DNA of 64,000 bases from Aquidulcibacter paucihalophilus (GCF_002105465.1 NZ_NCSQ01000156.1:29501-93500), one strand, 5' to 3'; counted from the first letter of the stretch, positions 38,053 to 48,238 are shown. Numbers and translations are program-made. The notes: generated by a model from the sequence alone, not told the origin.

Positions 38053-40080
38053 CTAAGTGCGAAACCCATTTGTGGGACGCACCAAGGGGGTCCCAGCCGT
38101 AGACGTAGGTGGTCGGAGGCCTGGAGCACCGCCCCCCGCAGTAACGCTTGCGGCAGCCGCAAGTTTCTGCTGCGAGGAGGCTTCTGCCAACATCGTCGGT
38201 TGAGGAGGTTTCTCCAACTCACGCATGCCACGAAGCCGTGTTGCGATCAGGCGGGGATCGGCCTCACCCGTCTTGCGCGCATTGGCCAGTGGGTCTGTGA
38301 TGTCAGTTCCAGCGGCACGGGGAAGCTTTGCAGGTTCTTGATACGTGAACTTAAAGCGCATGGTTGTCGCCACCGCTTCCCCGAACACAATTGCTTCAGC
38401 ATTATCCAGGGCGGACAAGAATGAAATGGTTGAACCGCTCGAGTCCGCAATCGCCGATCGGATGATCTCTTGGTCGCGATCATTGGCCAAGCGCATGGCA
38501 AAGACGGTGGAGCATTGCGACAAAATGGTCGGGTCAAGTTCACCGGGACGCTGCGATACCACTGCGATGGAACAGCCATATTTCCGGCCTTCCTTTGCAA
38601 TCCGGGCAATGGCTCGTCGGGTTGGGATAAAGCCCGCGTTTGGGTCTTGAGGCACATAACGGTGGGCTTCTTCGCACACCAACAAGACGTGCAATTGGCC
38701 TTCGCTTGCATAAGCCACGTCAAAGCAAAGGCGGGCCAATACCGAGACCACGGCGTTGGTCACGTCGGAAGGGAGTCCGGCCAAATTCATGATCGAAACC
38801 GGCTTGCCTTCTGCGGGCAAACGGAAAAGACGCGCCAACAGGGGTGCGAAATTATCTTCAGCCCCCCCGCGCGTGAACATGAACCCATAGCGCGGGTCGT
38901 TGACTAAGGCGTCTAAACGGACCCGCAAGGATTTTAAATGATGTCGCTCGTGGCGAGGGCTTAACAGACCGATGTTTTCGTCGATTAGCTTAAACAATTC
39001 CGACATACGATAAGGCATTGGGCTGTCGGCATTTAAGCCACCGACATCCAAGGCTTTGCGAACCAAGCCCGCTGCGGTTGCGCCATTTTTTTCATTTTGA
39101 AAATTGGTTTTGGCCTGCGCTAAGACCTCACGCAGAATTTCAGCCTCTTCCGGGATGGTTTTGCCGCGGAAAACAACATCCTCCAATTCCTCAAATCGGA
39201 ACAACCAGAATGGAAGCTCCAAAGTCGTGGAATCAAAAACATGCGCCAGCGCCCCAAAAGCCCCTGCGAACTCATTATGTGGGTCCAGGATGACGACGCG
39301 CAAATCTGGCTTTACGCTCAAGCATTGACGGACCAAAAGTGTTAGCGAGCAAGACTTACCAACACCCGTTGTCCCCACCACTGCAAAGTGCCGTGTCAGG
39401 AGGTCATTCACGCTGATCGTTGCAGCGATATCGGCATTTTGCGACAGACGACCAACTTCAACCGACTTACGATCGCCCAAGTCATGCATAACCTCAAGGT
39501 CGCGGGCCCGTATCTTATGGGCGATAGCACCGACTTGGGGATAGCGAGAAACCCCGCGATGGAACCGCGTATGCCCATGGGCATCTTCAGAAATTTCGCC
39601 CATTAGTTCGACTTGAACGCTGACGGCATTGGCCTCGTTCGATTTCCAAATCGAGCTATCGGTGCTCATTTGATACACGAGCGCAACGACGCGAACTTTG
39701 CCTACGGTGATGGAAATCAGACGACCAACCGACCAGAAGTCCGAAGATGCCTCACTCAAATTGTCGGCCATGGTTGAAATGGTTGCCCGCGCACCGTTAC
39801 AAAAGGTTACGCGTCCAATCATGCGCTCGGTAGGCTGTTCGGTTGCGCGACGTTCAAACACTTTGCGCTGCGCCTCAGCGTCATCGCGGCCAATCCCAGC
39901 CGCAACCAATCCACTTTGAACCTGGGCAATCAAATCGGCCGCACTGGTTGGATTGAGCGCGCGAGAAGCCACAGCGGTTGGCATTTGGGCAAGTGAAGGC
40001 GGCGTAGCCTGCTGGCGAAGACCATTAAAGGCAGGAGCAGGTAAACCTTCTTCAAGCCGGGGGTCGTGATCGAGCGCCAT
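38053..40080 (-). CDS. HerA-like ATPase (DUF87)
   Basis: 675 residues from ATG 40080, which follows GAGG; the long open stretch up to 40281 lacks a supporting site. An N-terminal HAS-barrel-like region precedes the P-loop VVGTTGVGKSCSLTLLV (near residue 240), with DLRVVILDPHNEF after it and the Walker B VLLVCEEAHRYVPQ, then a sensor-like SQRPGELDPTILSQCSTVFAMRLAND. HerA-FtsK ATPases translocate DNA, usually with NurA nuclease in archaea or with toxin partners in bacterial defence systems. No nuclease or Sir2 gene adjoins; it is divergent from pepN. Many alphaproteobacteria carry such an orphan. Role unknown. Confidence 0.85.
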   Translation of the reverse strand: MALDHDPRLEEGLPAPAFNGLRQQATPPSLAQMPTAVASRALNPTSAADLIAQVQSGLVAAGIGRDDAEAQRKVFERRATEQPTERMIGRVTFCNGARATISTMADNLSEASSDFWSVGRLISITVGKVRVVALVYQMSTDSSIWKSNEANAVSVQVELMGEISEDAHGHTRFHRGVSRYPQVGAIAHKIRARDLEVMHDLGDRKSVEVGRLSQNADIAATISVNDLLTRHFAVVGTTGVGKSCSLTLLVRQCLSVKPDLRVVILDPHNEFAGAFGALAHVFDSTTLELPFWLFRFEELEDVVFRGKTIPEEAEILREVLAQAKTNFQNEKNGATAAGLVRKALDVGGLNADSPMPYRMSELFKLIDENIGLLSPRHERHHLKSLRVRLDALVNDPRYGFMFTRGGAEDNFAPLLARLFRLPAEGKPVSIMNLAGLPSDVTNAVVSVLARLCFDVAYASEGQLHVLLVCEEAHRYVPQDPNAGFIPTRRAIARIAKEGRKYGCSIAVVSQRPGELDPTILSQCSTVFAMRLANDRDQEIIRSAIADSSGSTISFLSALDNAEAIVFGEAVATTMRFKFTYQEPAKLPRAAGTDITDPLANARKTGEADPRLIATRLRGMRELEKPPQPTMLAEASSQQKLAAAASVTAGGGAPGLRPPTSTAGTPLVRPTNGFRT

Positions 40081-40273
40081 AGTAACCTCACAAATGCATT
40101 TCTTGCTGACGACTGCCAGTCTTAAGGTTCCAAAGTTAATTTGGCGTATTTTCTTACCCTTCAGTTTTACAAGTCTGCGGCCGTCAAAAGCGGATGGGTG
40201 CATTGATCTGCCCCCTTCCGCCATGGTGCAAAAGGTTTGGACAAAACGGGGTTGGGCGGGGTAAGCCTGTCTC

Positions 40274-42928
40274 ATGCGCACCCAAGAAAATATCCCCGTC
40301 CGGTTAGAGGACTATCGCCCATTTCCATTCGCCATTTCGCATGCCTCATTGGTTTTTGACCTCCATCCAACAAGGACCATGGTCACGGCGCGGCTCATCA
40401 TCGATCGCCGACCCTACGAATGGGCGAAAAGCGAGGCGTTGAAGCTGGATGGGATTGGTCTTGAACTTCAGTCGATTGAACTCGACGGTCGTACTTTGAC
40501 GGCGCAAGACTATCTTCAGGAAGACGGGTGTCTGATCCTCAAGAATGTTCCTGATTCCTTCAAGCTTGAGACCAAAGTCGCGATAAACCCCGCCGAAAAT
40601 ACGGCCCTCTCGGGTCTCTATATGTCGGCTGGTCGGTTCTGCACCCAATGCGAAGCCGAAGGGTTCCGCCACATGACCTTCTGGCCTGATCGCCCAGATG
40701 TCATGAGCCGCTTCCATGTGCGGATTGAAGCCCCCGAAGCTGAATTTCCAACCTTATTGTCCAATGGTAACCGGGTTGCGATTGGGCAGTATGAGGACGG
40801 TCGCCACTGGGCTGCTTGGGACGACCCGCACTTAAAGCCATCCTATCTGTTTGCCCTAGTTGCCGGTGGATTTGACACGCTAGAGGATCAATTTGTGACC
40901 CGCTCTGGGCGGACTGTGGACCTCACTATCTATGTCGATAAAGGTGCTGCCTCTCGCGCCATCTACGCCATGGATGCGCTAAAGCGCTCCATGAAATGGG
41001 ATGAAGAGGTGTTTGGTCGCGAGTACGACCTCGATATCTTCAATATTGTGGCGGTCTCGGATTTCAACTTCGGGGCGATGGAAAATAAGGGCCTGAACAT
41101 CTTCAATTCAGCCTTATTGCTGGCAGACGAAACGACGGCGACGGATGCAGACTTTGAAGCGATTGAAGCGGTTGTGGCGCATGAATATTTCCACAACTGG
41201 TCTGGCAATCGCGTCACATGCCGCGATTGGTTTCAACTGTCATTGAAGGAAGGCTTTACCGTCTTCCGCGATCAAGAGTTTTCGGCCGACCAACGTTCAC
41301 GCGCTGTCAAACGGATCAAGGATGTTAAGGCCTTGCGTGCGCGGCAATTCCCAGAGGACTCAGGTCCCCTCGCCCACCCTGTGCGCCCGAAAAGCTATGT
41401 GAAGATCGATAATTTCTACACCGCCACCATTTACGAAAAGGGTGCGGAGATCATCCGCGTCCTGCAAACCCTGGTTGGCAGAGATGCTTTCTTGGACGGG
41501 GCAAACCTCTATTTTGATGAAAATGATGGGACAGCTGCTACGATTGAAGATTGGTTGCACGCTATGCGCACCGCAACCGGCAATCCGCTTCACGGGATTG
41601 AGCGTTGGTATGATCAGGCGGGCACACCCTGCTTAGAAGCGCGAAGCGTGTTTGATGGCGAAACCAAAAGGCTAACCATTCGCTTCGAACAATCCACGCC
41701 TGATACGCCGGGCCAAACTGGAAAATCCTGGGTGCCTTTACCGATTGCTTTGGCCTTTTTCGGTCAAGATGGGGCTCCCCTCAACTTGCGCTTGGCCGAC
41801 ACCGAGATTGCGGCTGACGATTGGCTAATCCCGATGTCAAGTTCCAGCCTCGAGCTCCAATTCGAGGGGGCAGTAGAGCGTCCTGTGGTTTCCTACTTGC
41901 GTGGATTTTCAGCGCCAGTCCGGCTGGTCACCGACCATAGTGATGCTGATCTCGCGCTATTGGCGGCTTGCGACACAGACCCTTTTGTCCGCTGGGAAGC
42001 AACCCAGACGATTGCGCGTAACACACTCATCGCGGTGGCAAACAGCCTCGCCGCGGGTCAAGAAGCTGACGTATCTCAAGATCTCGCCCGGGCGTTTCAG
42101 GGTGCGTTAGCAGACGCAGCCCGCGATCCTGCCTTTGCTGCCCTCTTGCTGCGACTGCCCGATGTCAGCGAGCTTATGCAAGTGCAGCCCCTGTGCGATC
42201 CCTCCAATCTATTGGAAGCACGTGCATTTGTGCGCAGCTTACTGGCAGAGCAATTGGATCGCGAGCTGAGTGATTGTTTCGCCCGTTATGATCCCGCACA
42301 GGCTTTCTCACCCAGCGCTGCGGCAGCCGGACAACGCGCGTTGATGGCCGCATGCCTCGATCTATTATGTGCCAGTGGAACCGATCGCGCCGCGATGCGG
42401 GCTGAAAATACCTTCTTTGCGGCTCGCAATATGACAGACATGATCAGTGCGCTAGATGGCTTGTCGCAATTTGGCGGGCCTCGATATCATGCCGCTCTGG
42501 CAGCCTTCAAAGGCAAGTTTTCAGATAATGCCTTGGTGATGGACAAATGGTTCCGGGTCCAAGCTATGGCCATTTGCGAAGACCCATTGCTGACCTTTAA
42601 GAAGTTGCGGTCAGATCCAAGCTTTACGCTCCTCAATCCAAACCGCGTCCGTGCCCTCGGGGGTGCCTTTGCCAGCGGAAATCCAGCGGCTTTCCATCGC
42701 GCAGATGGGGCGGGCTACCAAGTCGTTGGGGAACTCATCGCCGACGTTGATCGCACAAATGGTGCCCTTGCCGCGCGCTTGGGGACTGTCTTTGAATCCT
42801 GCTCGCGCGTGAATGAAGCTCGACAGAAGCTCGCGCGCGGGACGTTGCAAGCCCTGTTGGATCGCAATTCCTTATCCGCTAACACCCGCGAAATCTTGTC
42901 GAAAATCTATGACGGCCTGATGGCTTAA
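40274..42928 (+). CDS. pepN: Aminopeptidase N (M1 family)
   Basis: 884 residues, the size of E. coli PepN. Zinc site HEYFH at about 303-307 with the second glutamate in LKEGFTVFRDQEF, and the substrate-anchoring FGAMENKGLNIFNS. The C-terminal 440 residues are the helical domain of the gamma-proteobacterial-type (ePepN) enzyme with QLLYVPL-like ending ANTREILSKIYDGLMA. It removes N-terminal residues from peptides in the cytoplasm during protein turnover. It is followed by a histidine kinase gene after 183 bases. Confidence 0.97.
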   Translation: MRTQENIPVRLEDYRPFPFAISHASLVFDLHPTRTMVTARLIIDRRPYEWAKSEALKLDGIGLELQSIELDGRTLTAQDYLQEDGCLILKNVPDSFKLETKVAINPAENTALSGLYMSAGRFCTQCEAEGFRHMTFWPDRPDVMSRFHVRIEAPEAEFPTLLSNGNRVAIGQYEDGRHWAAWDDPHLKPSYLFALVAGGFDTLEDQFVTRSGRTVDLTIYVDKGAASRAIYAMDALKRSMKWDEEVFGREYDLDIFNIVAVSDFNFGAMENKGLNIFNSALLLADETTATDADFEAIEAVVAHEYFHNWSGNRVTCRDWFQLSLKEGFTVFRDQEFSADQRSRAVKRIKDVKALRARQFPEDSGPLAHPVRPKSYVKIDNFYTATIYEKGAEIIRVLQTLVGRDAFLDGANLYFDENDGTAATIEDWLHAMRTATGNPLHGIERWYDQAGTPCLEARSVFDGETKRLTIRFEQSTPDTPGQTGKSWVPLPIALAFFGQDGAPLNLRLADTEIAADDWLIPMSSSSLELQFEGAVERPVVSYLRGFSAPVRLVTDHSDADLALLAACDTDPFVRWEATQTIARNTLIAVANSLAAGQEADVSQDLARAFQGALADAARDPAFAALLLRLPDVSELMQVQPLCDPSNLLEARAFVRSLLAEQLDRELSDCFARYDPAQAFSPSAAAAGQRALMAACLDLLCASGTDRAAMRAENTFFAARNMTDMISALDGLSQFGGPRYHAALAAFKGKFSDNALVMDKWFRVQAMAICEDPLLTFKKLRSDPSFTLLNPNRVRALGGAFASGNPAAFHRADGAGYQVVGELIADVDRTNGALAARLGTVFESCSRVNEARQKLARGTLQALLDRNSLSANTREILSKIYDGLMA

Positions 42929-42940
42929 GCTTTTGAAGCG

Positions 42941-42963
42941 GCTCTGACCGGGGTTTTCAGAGC
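42941..42963 (+). terminator. Possible pepN terminator hairpin
   Basis: GCTCTGA/TCAGAGC arms with a 9-base loop lie 12 bases after the pepN stop. No T run follows; weak candidate. Confidence 0.35.
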
Positions 42964-43056
42964 GGTCATGTGACTGCGCGAGCGCCCTCTTGCCTGCTCG
43001 CCTGCAAATTGTGCGAATGGTTCACAGGAAGCTCATCCCCAGACCTAGACGTCGCG

Positions 43057-43072
43057 TTAAGAACTCCTTTAC
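43057..43072 (+). promoter_or_regulatory. CtrA-box-like motif before the histidine kinase
   Basis: TTAA-N7-TTTAC, one mismatch from TTAA-N7-TTAAC, 40-55 bases upstream of ATG 43112. The left flank (GCG before TTAA) equals that of the similar motif before the carboxypeptidase at 27.1 kb. Confidence 0.4.
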
Positions 43073-43111
43073 CCTTTCGGGAAATGAGGGTGAGATCTCT
43101 CTGATTCGGGT

Positions 43112-45535
43112 ATGTTAATGGCCAAAGTGGCACCTAAAGACGACGAGATGAACGGCCAGTGGCCGGTTGCCATCACGCTTGTCCTCTGTGCACTGTTTGC
43201 CGCCGTCATCCTATTGTTGGCCAAACGAGACTATGACCGCTTCCACCTCGATGCGACCCATGAAGCCGCACAAGAAGCCCGCCTCATCACGTCAAAAATA
43301 GATGCTGCGATGCGTGAAGCCCGTGCCAGCCTTGTTGCCGCAAGCGGCCTGGGCATGGCCAATGGAACCATTTTGGCAGCGACCGCACCTGGCTTACAGG
43401 CGGTTGCAAGTTTCGATAGCAAAGGTGTTTTGGTCTCACAGGGCTCTGCCTCATCAAGCGATATTGGAGCTTTGGCGGCGGCGGCCCAGCTCGCCAAGAC
43501 CGACGGCTGGAGTGGTGCAGTTGCCTTAGGGGGCGGGCGCTATTCCCCCGCCATCTCTGTTCGAACCGTCGATGGTGGGGCGCTTGCCGCCTTTGTTTCG
43601 TTGAAGGGCCTTGATGCCTTAGGACCGGGCCGGCGTGTCGGGATTGGAGAGCCTGGCGGGGATCTGATTTCTGTCCAACCCGCTTTCAAAGCTGTTTCGA
43701 CCCAAGGTGCCTTGTCTGCCTTCGGGCTTAAGTCCCCGCCGGCTGCGGGTTCGGCTCTTGGGTTTTACACCAAAGATATGGATGGCCTTGACATTGTCCT
43801 TGGTACAGCTGTGGCAGAAAATGGTCTGACCGCTTTCGTGGCTCGCGACCGCCGTCCGATTGAAGCGGCGTGGCTGCGCAGTGCAATTATGTTTGGCCTA
43901 CTCTTCTTGGGCCCTGTTTTGGCAGCTGCCGGTATCTGGTTTTTGGTCCAAGGCCAGACGGAGCGTTTTGCCGCAGCACGGGTACAAATGCGCGACGCAG
44001 AACGCCGATTGCGCGTTGCCATCGAAGGGGCGCGGTGTGGCGTTTGGGATTGGGACATCACCAATGACCGCGTTTATTTGACCCAAAGGCTGGCGCAGAC
44101 TTTTGGACTATCGGGAGCCGGCCGATTTGACACGCAACAGGTGCTGCAGGCCTTAAGTGCGGAAGATCAAGCCCGTCTGCGAGCCGCTTTGGCGTCAGCA
44201 GCGCAAATCGGTGTTTTAGATGTTGTCGTCAAAATAACCAGTGCGGCTGGGGTGACCCATGTTCAATTGCGTGGCCGAGCCGCGGTTGATCGCCATCGCC
44301 CTGGAACCATTCGGGCGATTGGTGTGTCGATTGATGTATCTGAGGAGCGCAATTCAGAAGCCCGTGTCGCTGCGGCGGAACGCAGATTGCGCGACGCCAT
44401 TGATTCAATTTCGGGCCCATTTGCTCTGTGGTCAAAGGACCGAAGGTTGATTTTGTGGAATGGCGGCTTTGCCAAGACCTTTGGTTTAGACGGGTCTATT
44501 CTCCAGGCTGGAGCCTCTTATACCGCCGTGTCGGCGGCAGCCGCAAAGCGGGTAAAGTCGCAACGGCCCGACCGCTATGACGAATTGGCACAGGAAATTG
44601 AGCTGGATAATGGTGTCTGGATTCAATTGGTGGAACGTGAAACCTCCGACGGTGGCTTAGTTTCGATTGGCGTGGACATCTCGCCCCTCAAGGAAACCGA
44701 AGAAAGCATCATGCGGTCAGAGCGCCAAATGCGATCGGTCGTAGTCGAGCTTGAGCGCTCTGAGCACAAAGCCTCAGAATTGGCAGAGAAATATCGTATC
44801 GAGCGGCAACGCGCCGAAGAGGCTTCTAATGCCAAGAGCGGCTTCTTGGCCAATATGAGCCATGAATTGCGCACGCCTTTGAACGCCATCAATGGTTTTT
44901 CAGAAATCATGGTGCAGCAACTCTATGGGCCGTTAGGTGATCGCCGTTACCTCACCTATGCAACCGACATTCTCAACAGCGGGAAGCATTTGTTAGAACT
45001 CATCAACGACGTTCTCGATATGGCAAAGGTTGAAGCCGGCAAATTCAAAATCTATCCCAAGCCGATGGATTTGCAGGAAACGATTGAGCAAGCCATGCGC
45101 TTGGTTCGAGGCCGGGCGGAAGAGAAGAATATCGCCCTGGTGGGAGAGTTGGCTGAAGCTGGGGATGTGACCGGCGATGCGCGGGCGATCAAGCAGATTA
45201 TGATCAATCTGTTGTCAAACGCCATTAAGTTCACCCCTCAGAACGGTCGCGTTTTGGTGCAGGTGAAGAACAATCTCGATACCGTCATCATTCGGGTCAT
45301 CGACAATGGGATTGGCATTAAAGCCGAAGACCTGCCGCGCTTGGCGCGCCCGTTTGAGCAAGTTGAAAACGAACATGCACGATCTAATCAAGGCAGTGGC
45401 TTGGGTCTTGCCTTGTCGCGCTCCTTTGCTGAAATGCACGGCGGCTCCTTAACGATTGCCTCAGAAGTTGGGGTCGGGACCATGGTGATTGTGTCCCTCC
45501 CCCGTCTGGCTGTGGTCCAACAAGAAGCAGCCTGA
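43112..45535 (+). CDS. PAS-domain sensor histidine kinase, PleC/DivJ-like
   Basis: 807 residues. Transmembrane helix at about 18-38, a periplasmic sensor of about 210 residues, a second helix at about 252-274, then two PAS domains with near-repeat openings (RRLRVAIEGARCGVWDWDI and RRLRDAIDSISGPFALWSKD). The dimerisation and phosphoacceptor segment NMSHELRTPLNAINGFSEIM contains His584; the ATPase domain shows NLLSNAIKFTP (N box), DNGIGI (G1) and GSGLGLALSRSF (G2). The H-box neighbourhood closely resembles PleC/DivJ, the kinases controlling DivK and cell polarity in alphaproteobacteria. Its place after pepN is, as I recall, that of Caulobacter pleC. A CtrA-like box precedes it. Kinase: certain; PleC orthology: likely. 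Confidence 0.88.
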   Translation: MLMAKVAPKDDEMNGQWPVAITLVLCALFAAVILLLAKRDYDRFHLDATHEAAQEARLITSKIDAAMREARASLVAASGLGMANGTILAATAPGLQAVASFDSKGVLVSQGSASSSDIGALAAAAQLAKTDGWSGAVALGGGRYSPAISVRTVDGGALAAFVSLKGLDALGPGRRVGIGEPGGDLISVQPAFKAVSTQGALSAFGLKSPPAAGSALGFYTKDMDGLDIVLGTAVAENGLTAFVARDRRPIEAAWLRSAIMFGLLFLGPVLAAAGIWFLVQGQTERFAAARVQMRDAERRLRVAIEGARCGVWDWDITNDRVYLTQRLAQTFGLSGAGRFDTQQVLQALSAEDQARLRAALASAAQIGVLDVVVKITSAAGVTHVQLRGRAAVDRHRPGTIRAIGVSIDVSEERNSEARVAAAERRLRDAIDSISGPFALWSKDRRLILWNGGFAKTFGLDGSILQAGASYTAVSAAAAKRVKSQRPDRYDELAQEIELDNGVWIQLVERETSDGGLVSIGVDISPLKETEESIMRSERQMRSVVVELERSEHKASELAEKYRIERQRAEEASNAKSGFLANMSHELRTPLNAINGFSEIMVQQLYGPLGDRRYLTYATDILNSGKHLLELINDVLDMAKVEAGKFKIYPKPMDLQETIEQAMRLVRGRAEEKNIALVGELAEAGDVTGDARAIKQIMINLLSNAIKFTPQNGRVLVQVKNNLDTVIIRVIDNGIGIKAEDLPRLARPFEQVENEHARSNQGSGLGLALSRSFAEMHGGSLTIASEVGVGTMVIVSLPRLAVVQQEAA

Positions 45536-45543
45536 ACCAGGCG

Positions 45544-47112
45544 TTAAGCCACCCGCCGGGAATGGCCAGCCCAATAGGGCTCTCGCAATTCACGCCGTAA
45601 AATCTTGCCGGATGGATTACGCGGCAATTCTGCGATGAAATCGACACTTTTCGGCACTTTGTAGCCCGCAATGCGGCTCCGGGTCCAAGCGATAATGTCG
45701 GCTGGGTCTGCCGATTCACCGGGCTTCAACACGACGATGGCCTTCACGGCCTCGCCCCATTTCTCATCGGGCACCCCCACAACGGCAACATCTGCAACAG
45801 AGGGATGGCCAAATACGGCGTTTTCGACTTCGGCTGGATAGACATTCTCGCCTCCCGTCACGATCATGTCCTTTACGCGGTCATGAATATAGAGATAGCC
45901 CTCCTCGTCAAAGAAGCCGGCGTCGCCCGTATAGAGCCAGCCGTCCTTGACGGTCGCAGCAGTCGCTTCAGGCCGGTTAAAGTAGCCCTTCATGATGGTG
46001 GTCGAGCGCATGGCAATTTCACCAACTTCGCCGACGGCACACACACTGCCATCTTCGCGGCGACATTCGATCTCAAACCCAGGCCAAGCAATTCCGCAAG
46101 AGCGCAGTTTGCCGCGTGCGGGGTCATGCGCTTCGGGTGGTAAATAGGTGCCAGCGCCTAAGCTTTCGGTCATGCCGTACAATTGGGTAAAGGAGCAGCC
46201 AAACGTCTTTTGCGCCTGCAGCAGCAAATCTTCCGCAATAGGTGAAGCCCCGTAATACATGCGCTTTAGAGCAGAGAAGTCAGTTGGCATTTTGGCATTG
46301 ACTTGGATCAGAATATTGATCACCGCAGGCACCACAAAGGCGTGCGCAATTTTCTCCACCGCGATCAATCGTAAAATTTCGACGGGGTCGACCTGTTCGA
46401 GAACGACGGCCTTTGCCCCCTGTGCAATGCAGAGAATGGCGCTATTGATCCCGGCAACATGAAACATGGGCATGGCAATCAGAACCGCTTCCCCAGCCTC
46501 ATATTTGGCCCATTGCGCACCAATGCCAAATTCAAAAAAGGCCATATAATTCTGGTTTGTGATCTGCACCCCTTTTGGCAGACCTGTGGTACCAGAGGTA
46601 TAGAGTTGGATGACATCGTCATCTGGCAGGCATGGCAAGCCGGGGTCGTCAGTCGGCGCGGCCTCATACCAATCCTGATAGCTGGTCCAAGTGGCATGAC
46701 CACCATCGATGGCCAGCGTCACCGGCTTATTGGTGGCATGCTCGAGCGCTTTCTCGGCAAATTCATAAAAATGACTGCCAACCAAAAAGACTTTAGCTTG
46801 GCTATCATCAAGCACATAGGCCACTTCGGGCGGCGCTAAGCGGGCATTTACGCCCACGAGGGTAGCCCGCGCCTTCACGCAACCAAAGAACAAGGCGATA
46901 TAATGGTCTGAATTTGCGCCATAAATCGCAACCCGATCATCTGGCTTCACACCCAGATTGATCAGCGCATGCGCGATCTGGTTGGCGATGAGATCCAAGC
47001 GCTGAAACGTCGTCGTCCGATCTTTGAAGGAGATGGCAATCGCATCGGGACGGGTTGCGGCTTGGACGCGTGTAATGTCGGCAACCGATTTTGTAGCTTC
47101 AAAGTCAAACAT
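45544..47112 (-). CDS. Acyl-CoA synthetase (AMP-forming), FadD-like
   Basis: 522 residues from ATG 47112, preceded by AGGGGGAAAT. ANL superfamily: P-loop-like YTSGTTGLPKGVQ (motif I), YGMTESLG, and GDAGFFDEEGYLYIHDRVKDMIVTGGENVYPAEVE (motifs II and hinge), with the C-terminal lysine in NPSGKILRRELR. It adenylates a carboxylic acid and then forms the CoA thioester. The sequence resembles medium- or long-chain ligases; chain length cannot be read. It is convergent with the kinase gene and divergent from the GST gene. Confidence 0.92.
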   Translation of the reverse strand: MFDFEATKSVADITRVQAATRPDAIAISFKDRTTTFQRLDLIANQIAHALINLGVKPDDRVAIYGANSDHYIALFFGCVKARATLVGVNARLAPPEVAYVLDDSQAKVFLVGSHFYEFAEKALEHATNKPVTLAIDGGHATWTSYQDWYEAAPTDDPGLPCLPDDDVIQLYTSGTTGLPKGVQITNQNYMAFFEFGIGAQWAKYEAGEAVLIAMPMFHVAGINSAILCIAQGAKAVVLEQVDPVEILRLIAVEKIAHAFVVPAVINILIQVNAKMPTDFSALKRMYYGASPIAEDLLLQAQKTFGCSFTQLYGMTESLGAGTYLPPEAHDPARGKLRSCGIAWPGFEIECRREDGSVCAVGEVGEIAMRSTTIMKGYFNRPEATAATVKDGWLYTGDAGFFDEEGYLYIHDRVKDMIVTGGENVYPAEVENAVFGHPSVADVAVVGVPDEKWGEAVKAIVVLKPGESADPADIIAWTRSRIAGYKVPKSVDFIAELPRNPSGKILRRELREPYWAGHSRRVA

Positions 47113-47281
47113 ATTTCCCCCTCGTGCCAGCTTTAGCCAGCGCATTTATTTTGCTGTTGGCTTGATGTAACGCGGGCGACTGTATTTGTCGCGTCGCAAT
47201 TTAGTGAAGGACTGGTCGAATGCATTTGGGTTGTTAAAAGGAACAAGCTCATGCGCGAGTCGCTTGTTTAAGGATGTTCTC

Positions 47282-48217
47282 ATGGCCGATGCCGATAGTC
47301 TGATCTTGCACCATTTCAACGCCTCGCCCTTTTCGGAGAAAATACGGCTGGTGATGGGCCTTAAGGGGTTAAATTGGGTGTCGGTGACCATTCCCGCCAT
47401 CATGCCTAAGCCTGACCTCACCCCCCTTACCGGAGGCTATCGCCGCACGCCTGTCTTGCAAATCGGGGCTGACATCTACTGCGATACGCAACTCATTCTG
47501 CGCGAGATTGAGCGACGCCATCCGAGTCCAACACTGTATCCCAATGGCGAAGCTGGCCTGGCTTGGATGATTGCCATGTGGGCAGACCGCGCTTTCTTCC
47601 AAGCCGGCGTACCTATCATTTTTGGGGCGGAGGGCTTTAATGTCCCCGAAGCCTTTAAGCGGGATCGGGAGCAATTGTCAGGCAGACCTTTTGATACTGA
47701 GCAAATGCGCGCCGCTTCGCCCATGATGCGCGACCAGTGGCGGGGCCATGTTGCTTGGGTGGAGGAAGCGCTCGAAGCCTCCAAGGGCGACTGGTTATTT
47801 GGTGATAAGCCGGGCTTGGGCGACATTTCCGCCTATATGAATTTCTGGTTCCTGCGCAACGCCTATCGGCCAGGGTATGATAGCCTGATGGCCCCCTTTG
47901 AGACGGCGCGCGACTGGGTTGAACGGGTCGACGATATCGGCCATGGCACTGTTTCATCTCTGTCCTCACAAGAAGCCGTGGCGCTGGCAGGACAATGCAC
48001 CCCAATCGCTCGAACCGGTGTTGATGAGCAAGAGCCACAGGGCCTGCGCGAAGGCGATTTTGTCTCGGTTTCACCAGACGATTATGGCCGCGATCCGGTC
48101 ACGGGAAAGCTGGTTTATTCCGATGCCAGCGAGATTGCGTTGGAGCGCGAGGTCCCTGGTCTCGGGACTTTGGTGGTCCACTTCCCACGCGTTGGCTATA
48201 CCGCCCGCCGCAGCTAA
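47282..48217 (+). CDS. Glutathione S-transferase family protein
   Basis: 311 residues from ATG 47282, after AAGGA; the earlier open stretch is not protein-like. The N-terminal thioredoxin-type domain begins LILHHFNASPFSEKIRLVMGLKG, with TPVLQIGADIYCDTQLILREIERR giving the glutathione gamma-glutamyl site (D-T/S). An all-helical C-terminal domain of about 110 residues (GDKPGLGDISAYMNFWFLR) follows, then a longer unusual C-terminal beta-rich extension of about 80 residues not found in classic GSTs. It may act in conjugation or dehalogenation; substrate unknown. Divergent from the acyl-CoA synthetase. Confidence 0.88.
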   Translation: MADADSLILHHFNASPFSEKIRLVMGLKGLNWVSVTIPAIMPKPDLTPLTGGYRRTPVLQIGADIYCDTQLILREIERRHPSPTLYPNGEAGLAWMIAMWADRAFFQAGVPIIFGAEGFNVPEAFKRDREQLSGRPFDTEQMRAASPMMRDQWRGHVAWVEEALEASKGDWLFGDKPGLGDISAYMNFWFLRNAYRPGYDSLMAPFETARDWVERVDDIGHGTVSSLSSQEAVALAGQCTPIARTGVDEQEPQGLREGDFVSVSPDDYGRDPVTGKLVYSDASEIALEREVPGLGTLVVHFPRVGYTARRS

Positions 48218-48238
48218 GCGCGGTGCGGCAGGGCTGGC

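Noticed and set aside
47186..47281. Longer N-terminus for the GST protein
   Set aside because: ATG 47282 has a clear ribosome-binding site and opens the GST fold; the upstream part is not GST-like.
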